A stretch of DNA of 64,000 bases from Scolanthus callimorphus (GCA_033964015.1 CM066917.1:31757951-31821950); one strand, 5' to 3'; numbered from the stretch's first letter, positions 45,217 to 58,852 are shown. Notes: generated from the letters alone by a model not told the origin. Numbers and translations: made by a program.

Positions 45217-48200
45217 ATGGCGGTGCGATAGGAGGAGACTTGTGAAATCGCTTCAAAACCAACTTTGAGAAATGTCAAAAATATCTTGTTAGAGCCCCAT
45301 TAGCTCTCAGTAATGCCTTATTCCTTTCAGGTATAACCTCTCAATTCTCGGATTATTTGTTTCCGGTACTGTATTTTATCTCTCCAGTTTTTCTAAAGAT
45401 ATTCAATTTTTTCTTCTCCATCGTGCAGGGTTTGACTTTCGGGAATTTCTCGGTGGATGAATTGGACGAACTGTTTGGTTCTGGTGCTCAACGGAGCGAT
45501 CTGAAACCGCCAGTCGAGGTATTATCCTGTTGAGTTTCTAAATGAGTCTTACACTTACTCATCACCAATATAAAATGCCCGTAAAATTATGTGATAAGCT
45601 TAAGCTTATTTCAAAGTTCGATTAATCGTTGCATTTGTGTTCTGATCGTTGTTCAGTACTCAGTAGTAACTGTGTTATCCACTTGTTTGTTAATTGTAGT
45701 TTCTGTGTGAGTTCGAGGCGGACTATGAGGATCAAGTGGGTGAAAACAGAAGAGGTAAAATCGAACAACAGGTTTCTCAACTCAAGCCATGTTATCGTTC
45801 CGTGACAATAAAATTAGCTAAGCGTCACAACTAATCGAATCGAGACAAATCAAAGGCCTGCTGAAAAAAATTCTGCGCTCAGAACCTCAGAAACGTATTT
45901 TGCTATACATCTAAAGTGATATTTTGCTTCTAGTTAGAAAAATACTGCTTTGGGACAGCCATGTATTATTTTCAATGTTTGTTAATTGGGGGGTATTTAG
46001 TATTTTGAAATGAATTTCTGTTTGTGATTTATGCCAAAGAGAAGGCCTGGGTGTGGCAATTATAATAGCATTATAGTTTGCTTAGAACTTTAAATTGTCT
46101 ACATCCAAAGTTTTAATCAGAAACTTATTTTGTTTTTCTTACATGCTCTAGTCATGAATACTTAATGAAGAAAGCACCAGATTGATTTCAATGTAGATTG
46201 GTAGATTGTGTGGGCCAAAAATAGCTCCCTTGCCCTCCCTCCCCCTCCCTCCCCCCAAAAGAAGGAACTTTGAGTTAACCCATCTAAGCTCAGTAACCCT
46301 GGGAAAAAAGTCATAAAAGGTCTTGTTTTATTGTAGCACCCCCTTGGGAAACCTTTTCCCACCCTTCAGAAAAACTTCTTTAGGGGGTGTAGAAATAAAA
46401 AATACAATGTGTGATTCCAGAAAAAAAAAATCCATACCTCCCTTATGGAAGATTTGGATTCGGAAATTCCAGAGGGGTTGGGGAGCCAAATACTTTTTAT
46501 TTCTCATACAATCACTGTATTTTTCACTGGAAATTCCAGAAAGGTTGGGGGTGGGGGAATTGGCCGAACCCCATAATTTAGCAGTTAGGCAATGATTTTG
46601 TATTCTCGCTAAATTTGCTATGCTCTAGCTAGAATATCCCAAAACTAAGAAATCCTGATAATTTTGGAGTATTGCAATAATTGGGGGCAAAGTTATAGGC
46701 CGCTAAAGTTTCATATTTTTAGAGACGTTGTATGAGGCTGGGACAAAATCTGTCCGACCTCCATACAAACACTATAAAAAATTTGCAACTTTAAAAGCCT
46801 TAACTTCACTCCAAATTAGCATATTACTCCCAAACTTTCAGAATATCTTATACGTTTTGAGGTATTCTAACTATAGTATAAGAGATTTGAAAAGAGAACC
46901 GAGGCATTGTCCAACTGCTAAAATGTGGGATCGGTCAATACTATCGCCACCCTTCTCACAAAATGATTTGGTTTTGTAATCAGTTGTCATGTGAGATATC
47001 TGTGAATGTATTTTACTATCATCAAATACCTTCTTTATATTGTGTGGGCCGATTGGATCCTCCATTAATCCTTGTGAGAACATTGAAGATCTCTCATCTT
47101 AGCCCAGATGCTAGGAAGAGCAGTTATTCAAATATTCAGTGAGATTACATGTGTCATTTACTAAGTAATTAATACTTTATTCAGAAGTTGCAGGAGCTGA
47201 AGGGATCTCTAAAAGTGCCCCTAATGGACCAGATGACTCTGGTGTTGAGGTTGGACAGGAAAGTGAACAAGAAAGCCTCCCTGTAAAAGATGCCCCACCT
47301 GTGCACTGTGCCTCAGCAGAGGGCGCATGTGATCAGAAGAGTTCCAGGAAGGCCAAGGATGGTGGTGTTGATATATCATTTGGTGGAGAAAGTGTTGTAG
47401 AGGAGAAGGAGGTGTCTACTGTAAATACAAGGTACACAGATTTCAGATTCCATATGGTCGCCAATGGCAACTAAATTTGGAGACTTGCCGACCAAAATTT
47501 TAGAGCTAGTCGCCAAATGGCACCCCATCATTCTGAGTTCAGCTGAGAACCAGGTTTATGTGGCGACTAAATTTTGCTCAGATGTTTAATCATGATGTGA
47601 GCAATGACACATTTTGATTTAGTTCACAATTTGGTTGCCTGTAAGACATTGCTCTAGACCAATAGAAACGCTGACTTTATACATTCTCATTTATCTTATT
47701 TGCAAAGCATTTTGTGATTGACAGCCCTACTATCCTCCAAGACCCTGAGAACTTCCCTCCTTTAGGAGGGCTTCCTGTGCACGATGCTGACCGCTCCCGT
47801 CGGCGACGCAGGAAGCGTAAGCAGCACCAGAGGTCAGGTGATGTCCCTTGCTCTTCTAGTGAAGATAGCGACAGAGACAGGAGCCCTGTTGGGAGTGCCG
47901 AGCGAACACTGAAGAGTAGGAGTGGCAGTGGGGCAGGGGCATCTGAAAAGAGTGGGGCTTCTTTGGAGGGTAAGAAGGCAGCTGGAGGAGGTACTACTGG
48001 AACCACAGGAAGTGGTAAGTCATCTTAAGCATATGCCTTATGGTTATCCATCACTTCAGACCCTGCCTTTTGCATCAGAGATATAAAATGGATTAAAGAT
48101 TATAATATTAATTTCTTTAAAGGTACAAAAGATCCCCAAGACACAAGTAGCAGTACAGATTCCAAGAGCACCACAGAAACTGGCCCCTCAGTTGGAGAAA

Positions 48201-51200
48201 CATCCAGCAGTCCTGTCCAGAGTGATGTGGACAACCAGTCCAATAATACCAATACTGACACACCTACAGTTGCACCAAACGACAAACCACCCCTGAGCCC
48301 AAAGTGGAAGAGCCACAAAGGTTGCTACAGGTGTTGTTAGGTCTTCATGGGCTGATTTGTTCAGGAACACCAGCAAACCTTCAGCAGTAGTAGTGATCAC
48401 ACCAGCACCAAACCTAAACTTCAAGCCCCACCCCCTGTCAGCAAGAAGGTGGAAGAGACAGTGGTGTCTGTAGTTACGATTGATGAAGACAAGCAGGCTA
48501 CCAAGGTTGCAGGTAGGTGGTTTTATTGGCAAACAAATGTTCCTCTGCTGAATCATCCCTTCAACTAGCCACCATACTCTTTATTTTGACATCCATCAAG
48601 CAAACCTGTGTTCTTTTGTGATGCAGGACTTCTACATCATATCATTCTTTTACATTTTTCTGTTCTTTTTACCTTGTAGAAATGTTAAAGAAACTCACCC
48701 TTGATAATGATGCTAAGCATATCTTCCTGCGAGGACTGATCAACAGAGCCAACTGGTGCTACATTAATGCTGTATCCCTTCATAATATCAACACAGAAAA
48801 CTAAAGACGTTTGGGGTTTTCTTACAGCTAAAAAAATCGTTGCATCACGACCCATGTTTTCAAAACATCGCTTTGTTTTTTATTTTGCTGTTCCACCAAT
48901 CAAACTATCTGAGCCAATGAAACTCTTGCCCTGTTTCGCCTAGTGCAGTCAACTGGCTTCCCTCTGAACTTATGCCCCAGATGGCAAATTTGAGCCTGGG
49001 CTGATTACCAAATTGGAAGAGAGGGCTAACATGTTGGTTTGATCTTAAGATAAACTCAGCTCAGGCTGATGCTATTACATTAACCCCCTACATAAGGTAT
49101 GCATAGCTGGGCATAGAAAGTAAACATAGGGCCCAGTATCATGTGAAAGGGTTGTAGCCCCCTTAACTACAATGTGTACAGACATTGCAAGCACTTCTGG
49201 CTTGCCACCATTCTTCAACCTTCTCCGTCAAATGCAGCCTTCAACAAATAAACAGGCCACTGCTACGCCTATCTTGGACTCCTTGTAAGTGGAAACACTG
49301 CAAAGTTCGAATTAATGAATGATGTTTTTTCTTTTGCTACAATTTTGTTCATAAGATAGTAGTCAAACTTAGCTGATTTTTTTTCGTAGGGTCAAGTTCT
49401 TCCATGAATTCAATGTCGTATCACGGCAAGGTAATTATTATTTAACTACATGTTCCCTCCAGAACTAAGTCTCAAACTAAGCTTTTGTGTAGTTGAAATG
49501 CTATCAAATGAACAAATATTATGTTGACAAGTTTCGTGTTGTTCCAGTTAAGATATAGTTGAGATATAGATATGATCAGTCGGTTTCTACTGACATTTTA
49601 TAGCTGATAGAAAAAAGAAACAGCCCATCCTTTCATTTACTTGTTTGTTGGTTTTATTCTCCAGTGATCAACATTAATTTGTTTTTTTAAACCTCCTTTT
49701 ACATTTCAGTTAACCTCCCACCTGGGAAGAACAACAAGACAGAATTTAGGACAGGCTCTTCCTTTGAGCCAAATTACATATACAAAATGCTGTCCACTAT
49801 AGAAAGCACTCTTTCACTGAAGGTGAATAGCATGTTTTTTATGTTTTTTTATGAACTATTAAAATAGTTCATAAAAGCACATAGTGATTTGAAATGAATG
49901 TGAAGGCCCTGAACGTATACCAAACATTTCTTCCAACTTAGATGGTTCAATAATTGTATAATTCTGAAAAGAGACCAATACCTCCACCATGGAGAGAATC
50001 TCCAGAGGAAATTCCAGAGGGCTGGTGGGAGGGGTGAGGGGCCATTATGCAAGGAGTTCAGACTGTCATTGTTCCCATACAAATCCTATATATTTTGCAT
50101 TGGAAACTCCAAGGGTGGTCCTTACTTGTGGTGGGATGGATTCTGTTTGAAATGACACATTCAATATACACCAATCTAAAGTGAAAGTTGCTCTACAATG
50201 CTCCTGAGAATCTACAACAAACATACATGTACCAGTACATTGTAGGTGATTTGTCCCTGCAACTGCATGGATTTGTATCCCATTTCCCATTTCATGTTTA
50301 AACCTGTAAAAATTATTAACCCATCTTGATTTATGCATTTTTTCAGGGTCGCCAAGAAGATGCTGAAGAATTTTTAAGTTGTGTACTTAATGGCATTCAT
50401 GAAGAAATGCTCAAATTGGAGAAACTTCTCCAGCCAAGCCCGAAAATCGAGCAACAGAATGCTCATGTCCCTTCATCAGATGACCCAGGTGTAGTGGCTG
50501 TCAAAGGCGAAGATATGAATGAAAATGAAGATACTGGCGACTGGGAACAAGTTGGGCCCAGAAACAAGTCCAGCATCACAAGAATGGTGTAGGGGTAGGG
50601 GGTAGGGGGGGGGGGGGGGGGGGGGGCACGGCACAGAGAAAAGAACTAGGTAGGGCATCCAGTAGATTTCATTTCCTCACTTTAACAAATCAGAAACTAT
50701 TTTTATTGCATGGTCAAGTGTTCCGTACATAATTCAAATTTACTGTACTCTGTAATGTTTCCATCCCTTCAGAATACCACCCCCTCCCTGAACCCTGTGG
50801 AACTGTGAGCATGCTCAGCAACCCAGATATTTTTGGGTTTGCTCCCCCCTTCCCTGTGAGGTGAAATCTGCTGGATCAGACTAGTATCTAGAAGGTCATC
50901 ACTTGAAACTGAGGCTCCAATTTTTCTCAGTTTAAATACGGTATTCAAACTGTACCAGAAGAGTAACACTTCACCTGTTGTGTTTTTTTTCCAGGCCACA
51001 TTCCCCAAGTCCCTTATCTCGGACATATTTGGAGGGTTCTTGCGCTCCTCCCTCCATCAAGCTGGCTCCAAGGAATCTGCAAACGTTGAGCCATTCTTCT
51101 GTTTGCAGCTTGATATTCAGGTAAGATTATATGAGTACACATGAGTAGCAGTATAACAGACTTAAAATGGTGATGTTTTAAAATGGTTTCAAAAGGTGAT

Positions 51201-52821
51201 GATGATACTGATCATGATGGCAAGGGTGATGATGATGATGGCAGTGGTAGTGATGCTGTTGATGCTGTTAATGGCGATGATGAAAATGATGATGAACGAA
51301 TTTGTTTGTTCATTCCCTGCAGAATGTATCAAGCATTGAGGAAGCACTCAATCACCTTACAGTCAAAGAGGAGCTACATGGCTACACCTGCTCCAAGACT
51401 AAGGCACAGGTAATGGGTGAAGAAATTCGAAGATATTCTTTCAAGCCATGTTATGGTTCAATTTTGGTAACTGACCTTGGTGATGATATTCAGATTGATG
51501 TGTCCCGTCGTGTGAGCTTTGAAGTCCTTCCAAAGATTTTGATTCTTCATCTCAAGAGGTTTATCTACTCCAAGACTGGTAGCCAGAAATCCCAGAAGCA
51601 TATTGACTACCCTCTGGAATTGGTTATCGGTAAAGGTAAACTGACCAATAACACACTGCATTCCATAAATAGCTATGACGGACTTCAGCCAATAAAAGAG
51701 AGGATGAGATGAGCAATTGATTAAAACCCAATAATTTCTTGAGATGCATCATGGGGGACCCAGAGCAACACAGCAATCGGAACCTTGAAGTGTGTGTTTT
51801 CTTCAATCAGTATTTTTACTGTTTCTTATCAGCGCTCGAAATAAGAAATAATCATAGCCGTAATTTTACACCTTGTACCAACATTATAGGTGTCGTTCTT
51901 CGAACATGTGGGCGTAAATCCACTAGGAGAACACGGTAGAAACTTAAAACACAGTCGTTATTTTGCGCCTAAGTTAAAAACTTAGGCGTAAAAGGAAAAT
52001 GTCTAGGCGTATTTACGCCTGTATCGGGCGCAGTTTCAAGCCCTGCTTATGACTTCTCCCTTGTTTTCAGAACTTTTGTCTCCTAATGTAAGAGGCAAGT
52101 ACAGCATGGTGCAAAAGACATACAAGTTGTGTGCAGGTATGGTTCGTGATTTACCTTACACCACGGCTTCACAATAAAGTATTTGATTGGGGTTTGTTCG
52201 TCGGGAAAAATTAAAATTCAACCCCTATGATGGAGATTGCAATATGGGCGTGGCTCACACGTCCCCCCCCCCCCCCCACACACACACTAGGCGTTAGAAA
52301 TCTCCCTATGTTTGACTGAGCACTAGCACGGCTTCAGATACGGCTTTTCCGGGAGCTTTCCGAGAGCCCTTTCCGCAGGGCAATGGTGGCGGTGAAATTA
52401 AATTGAAATTGAACGATCATGGCCGGATGGCGGATGGCCACCACCCCACACATTGGGTAATATATCCCCTAAATATATATATGCCCCCAATATATATCCC
52501 CCATAGTCCTAGTCTGCGAAAGCTGATGCCACGTAGCTCTCGCCGAAACAGTCTCTTTCGGCAATCGCCAAGGGGTACCGGCTTTCGCAGACTACCACAG
52601 CCCATAACCTCTTGTTCATTTCCTGACATGCAGTTGTGTACCATCATGGCAAGATGGCGTGCGGTGGTCACTATACTGCCGATATCCACCACCCCGCACA
52701 TGGGTGGATCCACACTGATGATACCAAGTTGAAACCAGTATCTGCAAGCATGGTACTCAAACCAATGCAAGGGAAGGACCCTTATCTCCTCTACTATCGG
52801 AGGACGGACCAAATATCCTAA
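45217..52821 (+). CDS. USP10: Ubiquitin carboxyl-terminal hydrolase 10, with four single-base losses
   Basis: USP10 is a cysteine protease that removes ubiquitin from targets such as p53 and 40S ribosomal proteins and binds G3BP. Exons: 45217-45222 (weak, codes MA), 45429-45518, 45700-45754, 47185-47431, 47725-48014, 48123-48512, 48680-48771, 49182-49284, 49390-49430, 49710-49822, 50347-50586, 50995-51120, 51323-51409, 51494-51629, 52071-52136 and 52634-52821; about 757 residues (human 798). The N-terminal LTFGNFSVDELDELF matches the start of human USP10. A long low-complexity region follows. The peptidase core shows the nucleophile in GLINRANWCYINA, then GRQEDAEEFL, DWEQVGPRNKSSITR, LILHLKRFIY and the catalytic histidine in GGHYTAD. 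One base is missing at about 48290, 48327 and 48400 in exon 48123-48512 and at about 49205 in the next-but-one exon. The remaining exons keep phase. Confidence 0.93.
46408..46575. mobile_element. Truncated MITE of the TGTGTGGTTCC family
   Basis: Starts TGTGTGATTCCAGAAA and contains ATCCATACC, CATACAATCACTGTATTTTT and repeated GGAAATTCCAGA. The core is inverted relative to 6077-6240. No matching right end is seen. A more decayed relative lies at 49950-50110. Both are in USP10 introns. Confidence 0.65.
47455..47580. repeat. Fragment of the CAGGGCCC MITE family
   Basis: ATGGTCGCCAATGGCAACTA, TTTTAGAGCTAGTCGCCAAA and TGGCACCCCATCATTCTGAG closely match 30780-30930. The terminal CAGGGCCC is missing at both ends. 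It lies in the USP10 intron between 47431 and 47725. Confidence 0.7.
51190..51300. repeat. GAT/GTT-rich microsatellite-like tract
   Basis: Irregular GATGAT, GATGCTGTT and GGTGATGAT repeats over about 110 bp directly before the splice acceptor of exon 51323-51409 of USP10. The tract is open in one frame, but splicing removes it. Confidence 0.7.
52510..52594. repeat. Small foldback element in the last USP10 intron
   Basis: TAGTCTGCGAAAGC and GCTTTCGCAGACTA are perfect inverted repeats with a further CTCTCGCCGAAA/TTTCGGC pair inside. It ends 40 bp before the last coding exon. Confidence 0.75.
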
Positions 52822-54888
52822 ACTAATGCTACCTCATTAGACTGGAACGTAGAAACACAGTCCTTCATTTCTATTCACCCTTTCATAGTAACAGGTGCAT
52901 GGTTTGAATACATTAGTCAAGTTGCAACCGGACGTATGGTTCGCGAACGGAAGTATGGTTCGCGACCGGAAGTATGCAACTGGAAGTATGGTTTGCGACC
53001 AGAAGAATACGGTACTTTCCCGGAAGTAAAGACGTTTAGAGATCATGTGTGTGCGTCGCGTGTTTGTGCAATTAGTCTTTGTAGCTGTTTGTCACTTCCG
53101 TCACACAACGACGTTTTGCGATTGCGTGACCAAAGTCCATGTTTGTCATAGTTGCAGTTAGAGTACGAGTACATTATCATTGGCCATTCGGACAAGGAAA
53201 CGAAAATGAGGCCATTGTCCGTCGGGGTTACCTTTGGCAGGCCACCTTAATCGGCGTGATTCTGTCAAATCATGGCGTTAATGTCTCGCATAACAACTCG
53301 GTCTGAAATACTCGTCTCCTCCTACATTCACATCTACATTCCCGAGACAAGCTCTTTGTCCATAACATCCCAATTGCCTTGTAAGGTAGTAATTTTCTAG
53401 CTTCTTTTCTCGTTCCAAACGAAAGAAACTAAACAAAAAATTGAAAAAGAAAATCGGAGAAGTCTGGAGGGTGCCTTGCTGGACGCTCGTTATGAGAGAT
53501 TTGTACGAAATGGTTCTGCTTTATGACGAGATGACTAACAAAATGAAAGAGTCTCGGCCATTCCTTTGTTATTGTTCACATTGATTATTGCAATAAATAT
53601 TTCGTTAGCTTCCCTAAATCAGAGATTCCTCTTTATCAACTTCTTTGGTGTGGTAATGCAGTATATGGAGTCTCAGCGTTCAAAAGTCTCTGTCAGCCGC
53701 CATTTTGTCAGCCTAGCAACATACCGAGTTTGAAAAGACATTCATTTTCATCGGCTGATTTAGGGAATGTAGTGCGATGTTTTTGATTGAATTCGATAAA
53801 TGAAGAATAAAATTTTAGAAATTTCTTCACGTAAGGTGTCTTCTAATATCGAATAAAACAACAAAGGAATGGCTGACTTTGGGCTCTTCAAATCGTGTCA
53901 AATATCGCCCCTATTATCCGACCGCATATTCAGGGGTTTCAAAAAGTATTGAAGTAGCAGGCTAAATTTTGGAAGTAGGCGGCTGGGTTTGGTGGTCCCA
54001 TACGAAGGCCGTAATGCCTGAGCCTTTCTGGGGGGTACGCGGGCATGCCCTCGGAAGTTTTTAAATTTCGGTAGCAGAAAAGGCGTTTTCCTGCTGTTTG
54101 AGGGCAAGATAATTGGCATATTCATGTATTATATTGCTGTAATATTTTCCTTGGAAGTGATCGGTTATACAGCCAATGCGAAAGTTGCCGGTGGTTAGGT
54201 TCACCAGTAGCCGCCTTCTATTGAAACCCTTGATATTGCCACCCAATCGACTGTTACGCGTAAACGTTTGTGGTGATGGGCGATTGAAATCCATTAAACT
54301 GTTAGTTAGGTGAAGAAAATATATTTTATTTATCAATTATATTCAACAAAAAGGGAAGCAAAGAACTCGGCGGTCATTCACTATTTCAATTTGAGTGAGG
54401 ATTGTCACGCTAGTTAACGTCCCATTCGCATGAACTTGCTCACCCAGCATATCAAATCACCGAGTTCCTGACAAAACCTTTTGATTTTACAGCGAATAAA
54501 GTATTTCCAGGCACGCATCACAACAAACGTGGACGCGACTGCTTACTCTAACAATCGGTTCGGTGGGAAGCGACCTCATTACCCCCAGAGCGACCACCTG
54601 ACGGCATATTTGGAAAATGAAATTATTTTTAGTTATTCTAAGATGTCAGTTTCCCGTGTTTGCATGTTCGAATCTTCTGTGATTCTTGCCGGATTTCGTT
54701 TCGCGGGAAGTTTCATTCTAAAAATAGCCTGATTTTACAATTTGCTGATACACCGCTCTATGCGTAGTGTGTCGCTCTGGGGCTCCGCCATAGGCTCCTG
54801 CAATTGGCGAGTGACGGGAACTGCTCTCGCGTGAGGAGGACCATGAACTCGATCAGGAGAATGTTTGGAAAGGATTCAGAAAAAAGTA

Positions 54889-55006
54889 TACCCTGGTTAC
54901 CAGAGGCTCGAAGCTTCACTCGTTTACTGACACGCTAAGCCAAGACGCCGCGATAGTAAATTATGCGTTTTGTAAAGGAGTGAAGCTTGGAGACTCTGGT
55001 ACCCAT
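54889..55006. repeat. Foldback element, TACCCTGGTTACCAGAGG arms
   Basis: TACCCTGGTTACCAGAGGCT followed by CGAAGCTTCACTC pairs with GAGTGAAGCTTGGAGACTCT followed by GGTACC, about 30 bp per arm. A similar left end lies inside the element at 31547-32183. Confidence 0.78.
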
Positions 55007-55279
55007 GACTAGTTTGAGAATTGTAGTTGCGTGAAGTCTGAAAGACGGAAAAATGAAGAGGATTCGAATAAAAAGTTGGTAGAAGATCAAGTGTACGTTT
55101 TGTTCAATGTATTCCCAATCAAACAAATATCCATGGAATGGACATCAGTTGTGACGTAGTGAAGGGGGGCGAGCTCCCAATTTTTTTTTGTTAATTCTAT
55201 ACGCCACTTTGTTTTCGTCCCGATTGTATTGCTATACGCCACTGGGGTTTGCCTTTGCTGCCAGACCAGGAGAGCCCAT

Positions 55280-55440
55280 CAACAGGAGCCTCCATCTACT
55301 CCACTAGGTCTAGCCATATGCACGCACGAGCCTCCAACTCCACTAGGTCTAGTCATGTGCACAGAAGCCTCCATCTACTCCACTAGGTCTAGCCATATGC
55401 ACACAGGAGCCTCCATCTACTCCACTAGGTCAAGCTAGAT
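55280..55440. repeat. Short minisatellite, about 45-bp unit
   Basis: Four imperfect units of CCTCCATCTACTCCACTAGG plus TCTAGCCATATGCACACAGGAG, with the second unit shortened. Confidence 0.85.
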
Positions 55441-56347
55441 GCACTTGAGTAGGGAGTAGAGGCATTATTTTTAGATTGTGGTTTTTGAATTTTCCGCGAG
55501 AATTAGTTGAGTGAGAATACACATACGCGTGCAGTGCGATGTCCCCTAGGTATCTTCGTGCCTTTCAAACGCGTAACTTGGTAAACATTAAATCAACGAC
55601 TAAGAGTATGAGAGAACTTTATTTACATGCTTTACCAAGAGAACAACGTTTTACGGAAATAATGAACAGTGCTAAACATTAGAAAGTTGGCAGTACGCGC
55701 CATATTCATTCACTCGTAAACACTTTCTCTCATCCTCACTGAATAACTCTTGAGACGGATTTAACCCAAGGATATCCGTAGGCGATACCGTGTAGGTCTT
55801 TTTTTTGGGGGGGGGGGGGGGGACAGAAGGAGCTATTCCACGTGAATACGGGTGAGCTCTCCCGGCCGCTAGAAGGCGTTGATCATGTCATCTTTGTTCG
55901 CGTCCTATTGAAATCACATGATATTTCACGACATTTTAGAGTGTACGGAAAAGCTTCAACTTAAGTCCCATACAGCTGCATACAGGCCAAATAGACCTTT
56001 CACTTGTATGCTTGTTCCAGTAACTTGCACGACACTCCTCCCGCTATGAATGGAACTTCTCAGCATAACGTTTCGTTTCTTCCGCCATGCTTGCCAGTGA
56101 AAACCTGCGTACAAGAACCTATAATAACAGCAGAGAATACAAAATTGTAGGCTTACGTTAGGGTTCTTATACGTTGGTTTTTACAGTAATAATCTTTTAA
56201 AATGTAGTACAAATAATATTCCATATAGAGCCATCGATCTCTGATCACTGATTCATTATCTTTGTTCCATAATCTTATTCATTTGTTTGGCGGGAGGGCG
56301 TCTGTGTTTTGAGAGAGCAGGATCAACGGGGTGCTTTTTCCATTGTA

Positions 56348-57541
56348 CTACGTTGGTATGGTCCCACTTCCAGAGGGGGCTTGTGCCTCTGGTTCATCAT
56401 CGCTCTCGTTCTGCAAGCCCTGAAGTCCCTTTGGTAATGCTGTGTCTTCCGTCTCGCCCCCAGTCCCCTCAACAAATTCTTCATATGTGGACTTCTCCTT
56501 GAAGGGCCTGGGGCCCAGTAGATCGATCATGTCTTCGCGATCTAGTACTTCTTTCTCAAGCAGTCTTTTGGCGATCTGGGGGTGAAGGGGAAATGGGATT
56601 AAATGAGGGCTCTTTCTCCATCGGGCACTGAATATGTTATGTATGGTTAAGAAGACTCGATCTGTAACCTTTTACCCTGTTTATAGCCGTCCTCCTCCCC
56701 GCAAAACAAAATTAAGGAGGAAGACGTCCTGTGCTCTCACCTAACAGAGAATTCCTATCAAGCTTGTTCTTGAAGTACCTCTTACCTTTTCAACCTGTTC
56801 TTTGTGTTTTGTCAGAAGTTCCGTAGTGCGCTGATACGCCTTGTTTATGAGCTCTCGCGCTTGTTCGTCAATAAGTTGTGCCGTAGCCTCACTGTACGGT
56901 TTGTCAAAACTCATCTCTCCCTCGCGGGGCAAGTCAAATGACACGTTACCAAGCTTGTCGTTCATCCCAAACGTCACAACCTTAGGAAAGAGGGAAATAC
57001 ATTACAGTAATATTAGAGAAACAAATCTGATTCAGATTAAAACGGAAATAGTCAGTTTGCTAATGAATTCACTCAATAATTCATCAACAAAGAAAAATCA
57101 AAAGCAAGATGAGCCGCTTGAGCTCGTAGGACGAATGTATTATTATTGTTTAAATAAAAAAAATGATTTAAGCGTGATAGGGGTTTGGATATGTGGACTT
57201 AATTTGCATATTTTGTTCCTTCTTTTCCTCGACATTTTCTTGGCACAGTTTTTCATCACTATTTCTACACAACTCGAACTCGGCTTTGCCTCGTCATGAA
57301 GTAGCGGTATCCTCGAAGAGTAGAAACAAACGAAATTTCCATATTAAACTAAATTATTTGACTCGCGCTCATATCCAAGGGCTCAATGAACTATTCCGAT
57401 AGGGGTCTTGTGCATGGATACCTGTGAGTAAGCGCTCTTGGTTACTTTACTGAGATCGTCTTGTGCGCCCGTCGTGATGCGCTGAAAAAAGATCTGTTCT
57501 GACACTCGTCCTCCCAGCGTCATACACATGCGGTCCATTAA
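56348..57541 (-). CDS. AFG3L2: AFG3-like m-AAA protease, C-terminal exons only
   Basis: AFG3L2 is the inner-membrane ATP-dependent zinc protease of mitochondria, active as homo-hexamers or with paraplegin. Only the last three exons are in the window (minus strand): 57422-57541, 56786-56980 and 56348-56575, 180 residues to the stop codon. They encode the peptidase-domain end, [19 protein letters not shown] followed by [19 protein letters not shown], then [37 protein letters not shown], and the tail [29 protein letters not shown] and the tail length favour AFG3L2 over paraplegin. The AAA module and HEXXH zinc site must lie on exons further right. No such exon exists between 57541 and the LTR at 57894, so the retroelement lies in an intron or has cut the gene. 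Confidence 0.93.
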
Positions 57542-57893
57542 CTGCAAACAGTAAATTCAAAATCAGTTAGTGATATTACTACGTGTGAAAATATCAAATT
57601 CTTGCGCGCGAGAGGACTTGGAAGAGATCACTGGTGTTTTATTGTTTTTCTTATTTATTGAAACATATTCAGAGTTTGCTTAAAGTGCTACACCAGCTGA
57701 CCAGGGGCTTTCTAACACATTTGTATTGTAAATGCACGACTTGTATGAAAACCATCGTAGCACCTGTTGTAATTTCGTGGGTAAATAAAGCTTGATTTCT
57801 CAATTTACATTGTTCAAAACACGACATATACACTATCACGGCTATGGAGAACACATAAAAGGAAATGGTGGTGTTTATCTAAGCAATAGTATT

Positions 57894-58852
57894 TGTAAAG
57901 GCTTGCAATGACAATCAGGACCAAACAGCGATGTCGTGACGGGTCATGCAGGCGAAACGATAATTAGGGACTATTTTACTGGTGAAGACGTGCTGCTAGC
58001 TTATGGATCGATTAGACAACGCCTCGATTATAGAACGACTCTCACGAACGGATCACCGAAACCAAATGTGAACTATTCGCAACTCTCGGACTAACAATCA
58101 ACGAAATCAAATACTCGAAACCATACAAGAACACATCTATTTAACACCGTAAACTGAAAGTAAAACGTAACAAAAAAGGTCTTAAAAGCTAATAACTATA
58201 CAAGATTAAGGCTAATATAACAAGCAATAATATACAAGCATAAATCAGATAAATAATCAAGTATCATACATAGGCTAACGAACAACAGACTATAACTAAC
58301 GAAAATGTAATGCAATCCAAATACGAAGTAACTTGACTATAACTAAGCGAAAACTAAGCGAAAGCGACTAAACGTAGGCGCATACTAAGATTTTAGTGCG
58401 TAATGCTAAAAAATGACTCTAAGCGAGCGTAAAATGGCTAAAGTAAAGGCGAGCAATTCCATAATAACCAAAACTTCGCTAAAAAACTAATAAACTTGCG
58501 CGAATAGTGACTAAAAATGCATTCCTAATAGCGCAACTAAAACTAAATAATATAACAATAAAGATCACTTACATATCGGTCCCAAAGGGTATCCAAAAGG
58601 TAACTTTACCAAGTGCCAAGCGATTTAACCACAACCTTCCTTGAATCTACAACGACTACTGACTAAACGGGCTAAATGCACAAGGTAATATTCCGAAATG
58701 GGACGTGAGGGCGGTAAATACCTGAGCTATAATGTAATCACAGAATCAATATACTTTGGCACAAAAGCGAGGCCTTAATAAAACCGCAATTAAGATAACA
58801 AGATAACAAATAATTACTCGATCAATAAAAGGAAGTGAGAGCATCCTTTACA
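57894..58852 (-). mobile_element. 3' LTR of the BEL/Pao element
   Basis: 959 bp bounded by TGTAAAGG at one end and CCTTTACA at the other, the short inverted repeat expected at LTR ends. On the minus strand it is preceded by a purine run. The 5 bp beyond the LTR are GTATT (57889-57893), so the same 5 bp should flank the 5' LTR outside the window. The sequence is AT-rich and full of CTAA-type motifs. Confidence 0.88.

Larger units (their letters stand above)
52822..56347. other. Spacer between the convergent USP10 and AFG3L2 3' ends
   Basis: About 3.5 kb with no recognisable gene. It has a 20-bp-type minisatellite (52926-53010, CGGAAGTATGGTTCGCGAC units), an inverted-repeat element at about 53555-53880 (GGCCATTCCTTTGTT and AACAAAGGAATGGC), foldback 54889-55006 and minisatellite 55280-55440. 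TTTATT near 55619 could be the AFG3L2 polyadenylation hexamer. A run of 16 G lies at about 55807. Confidence 0.55.
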
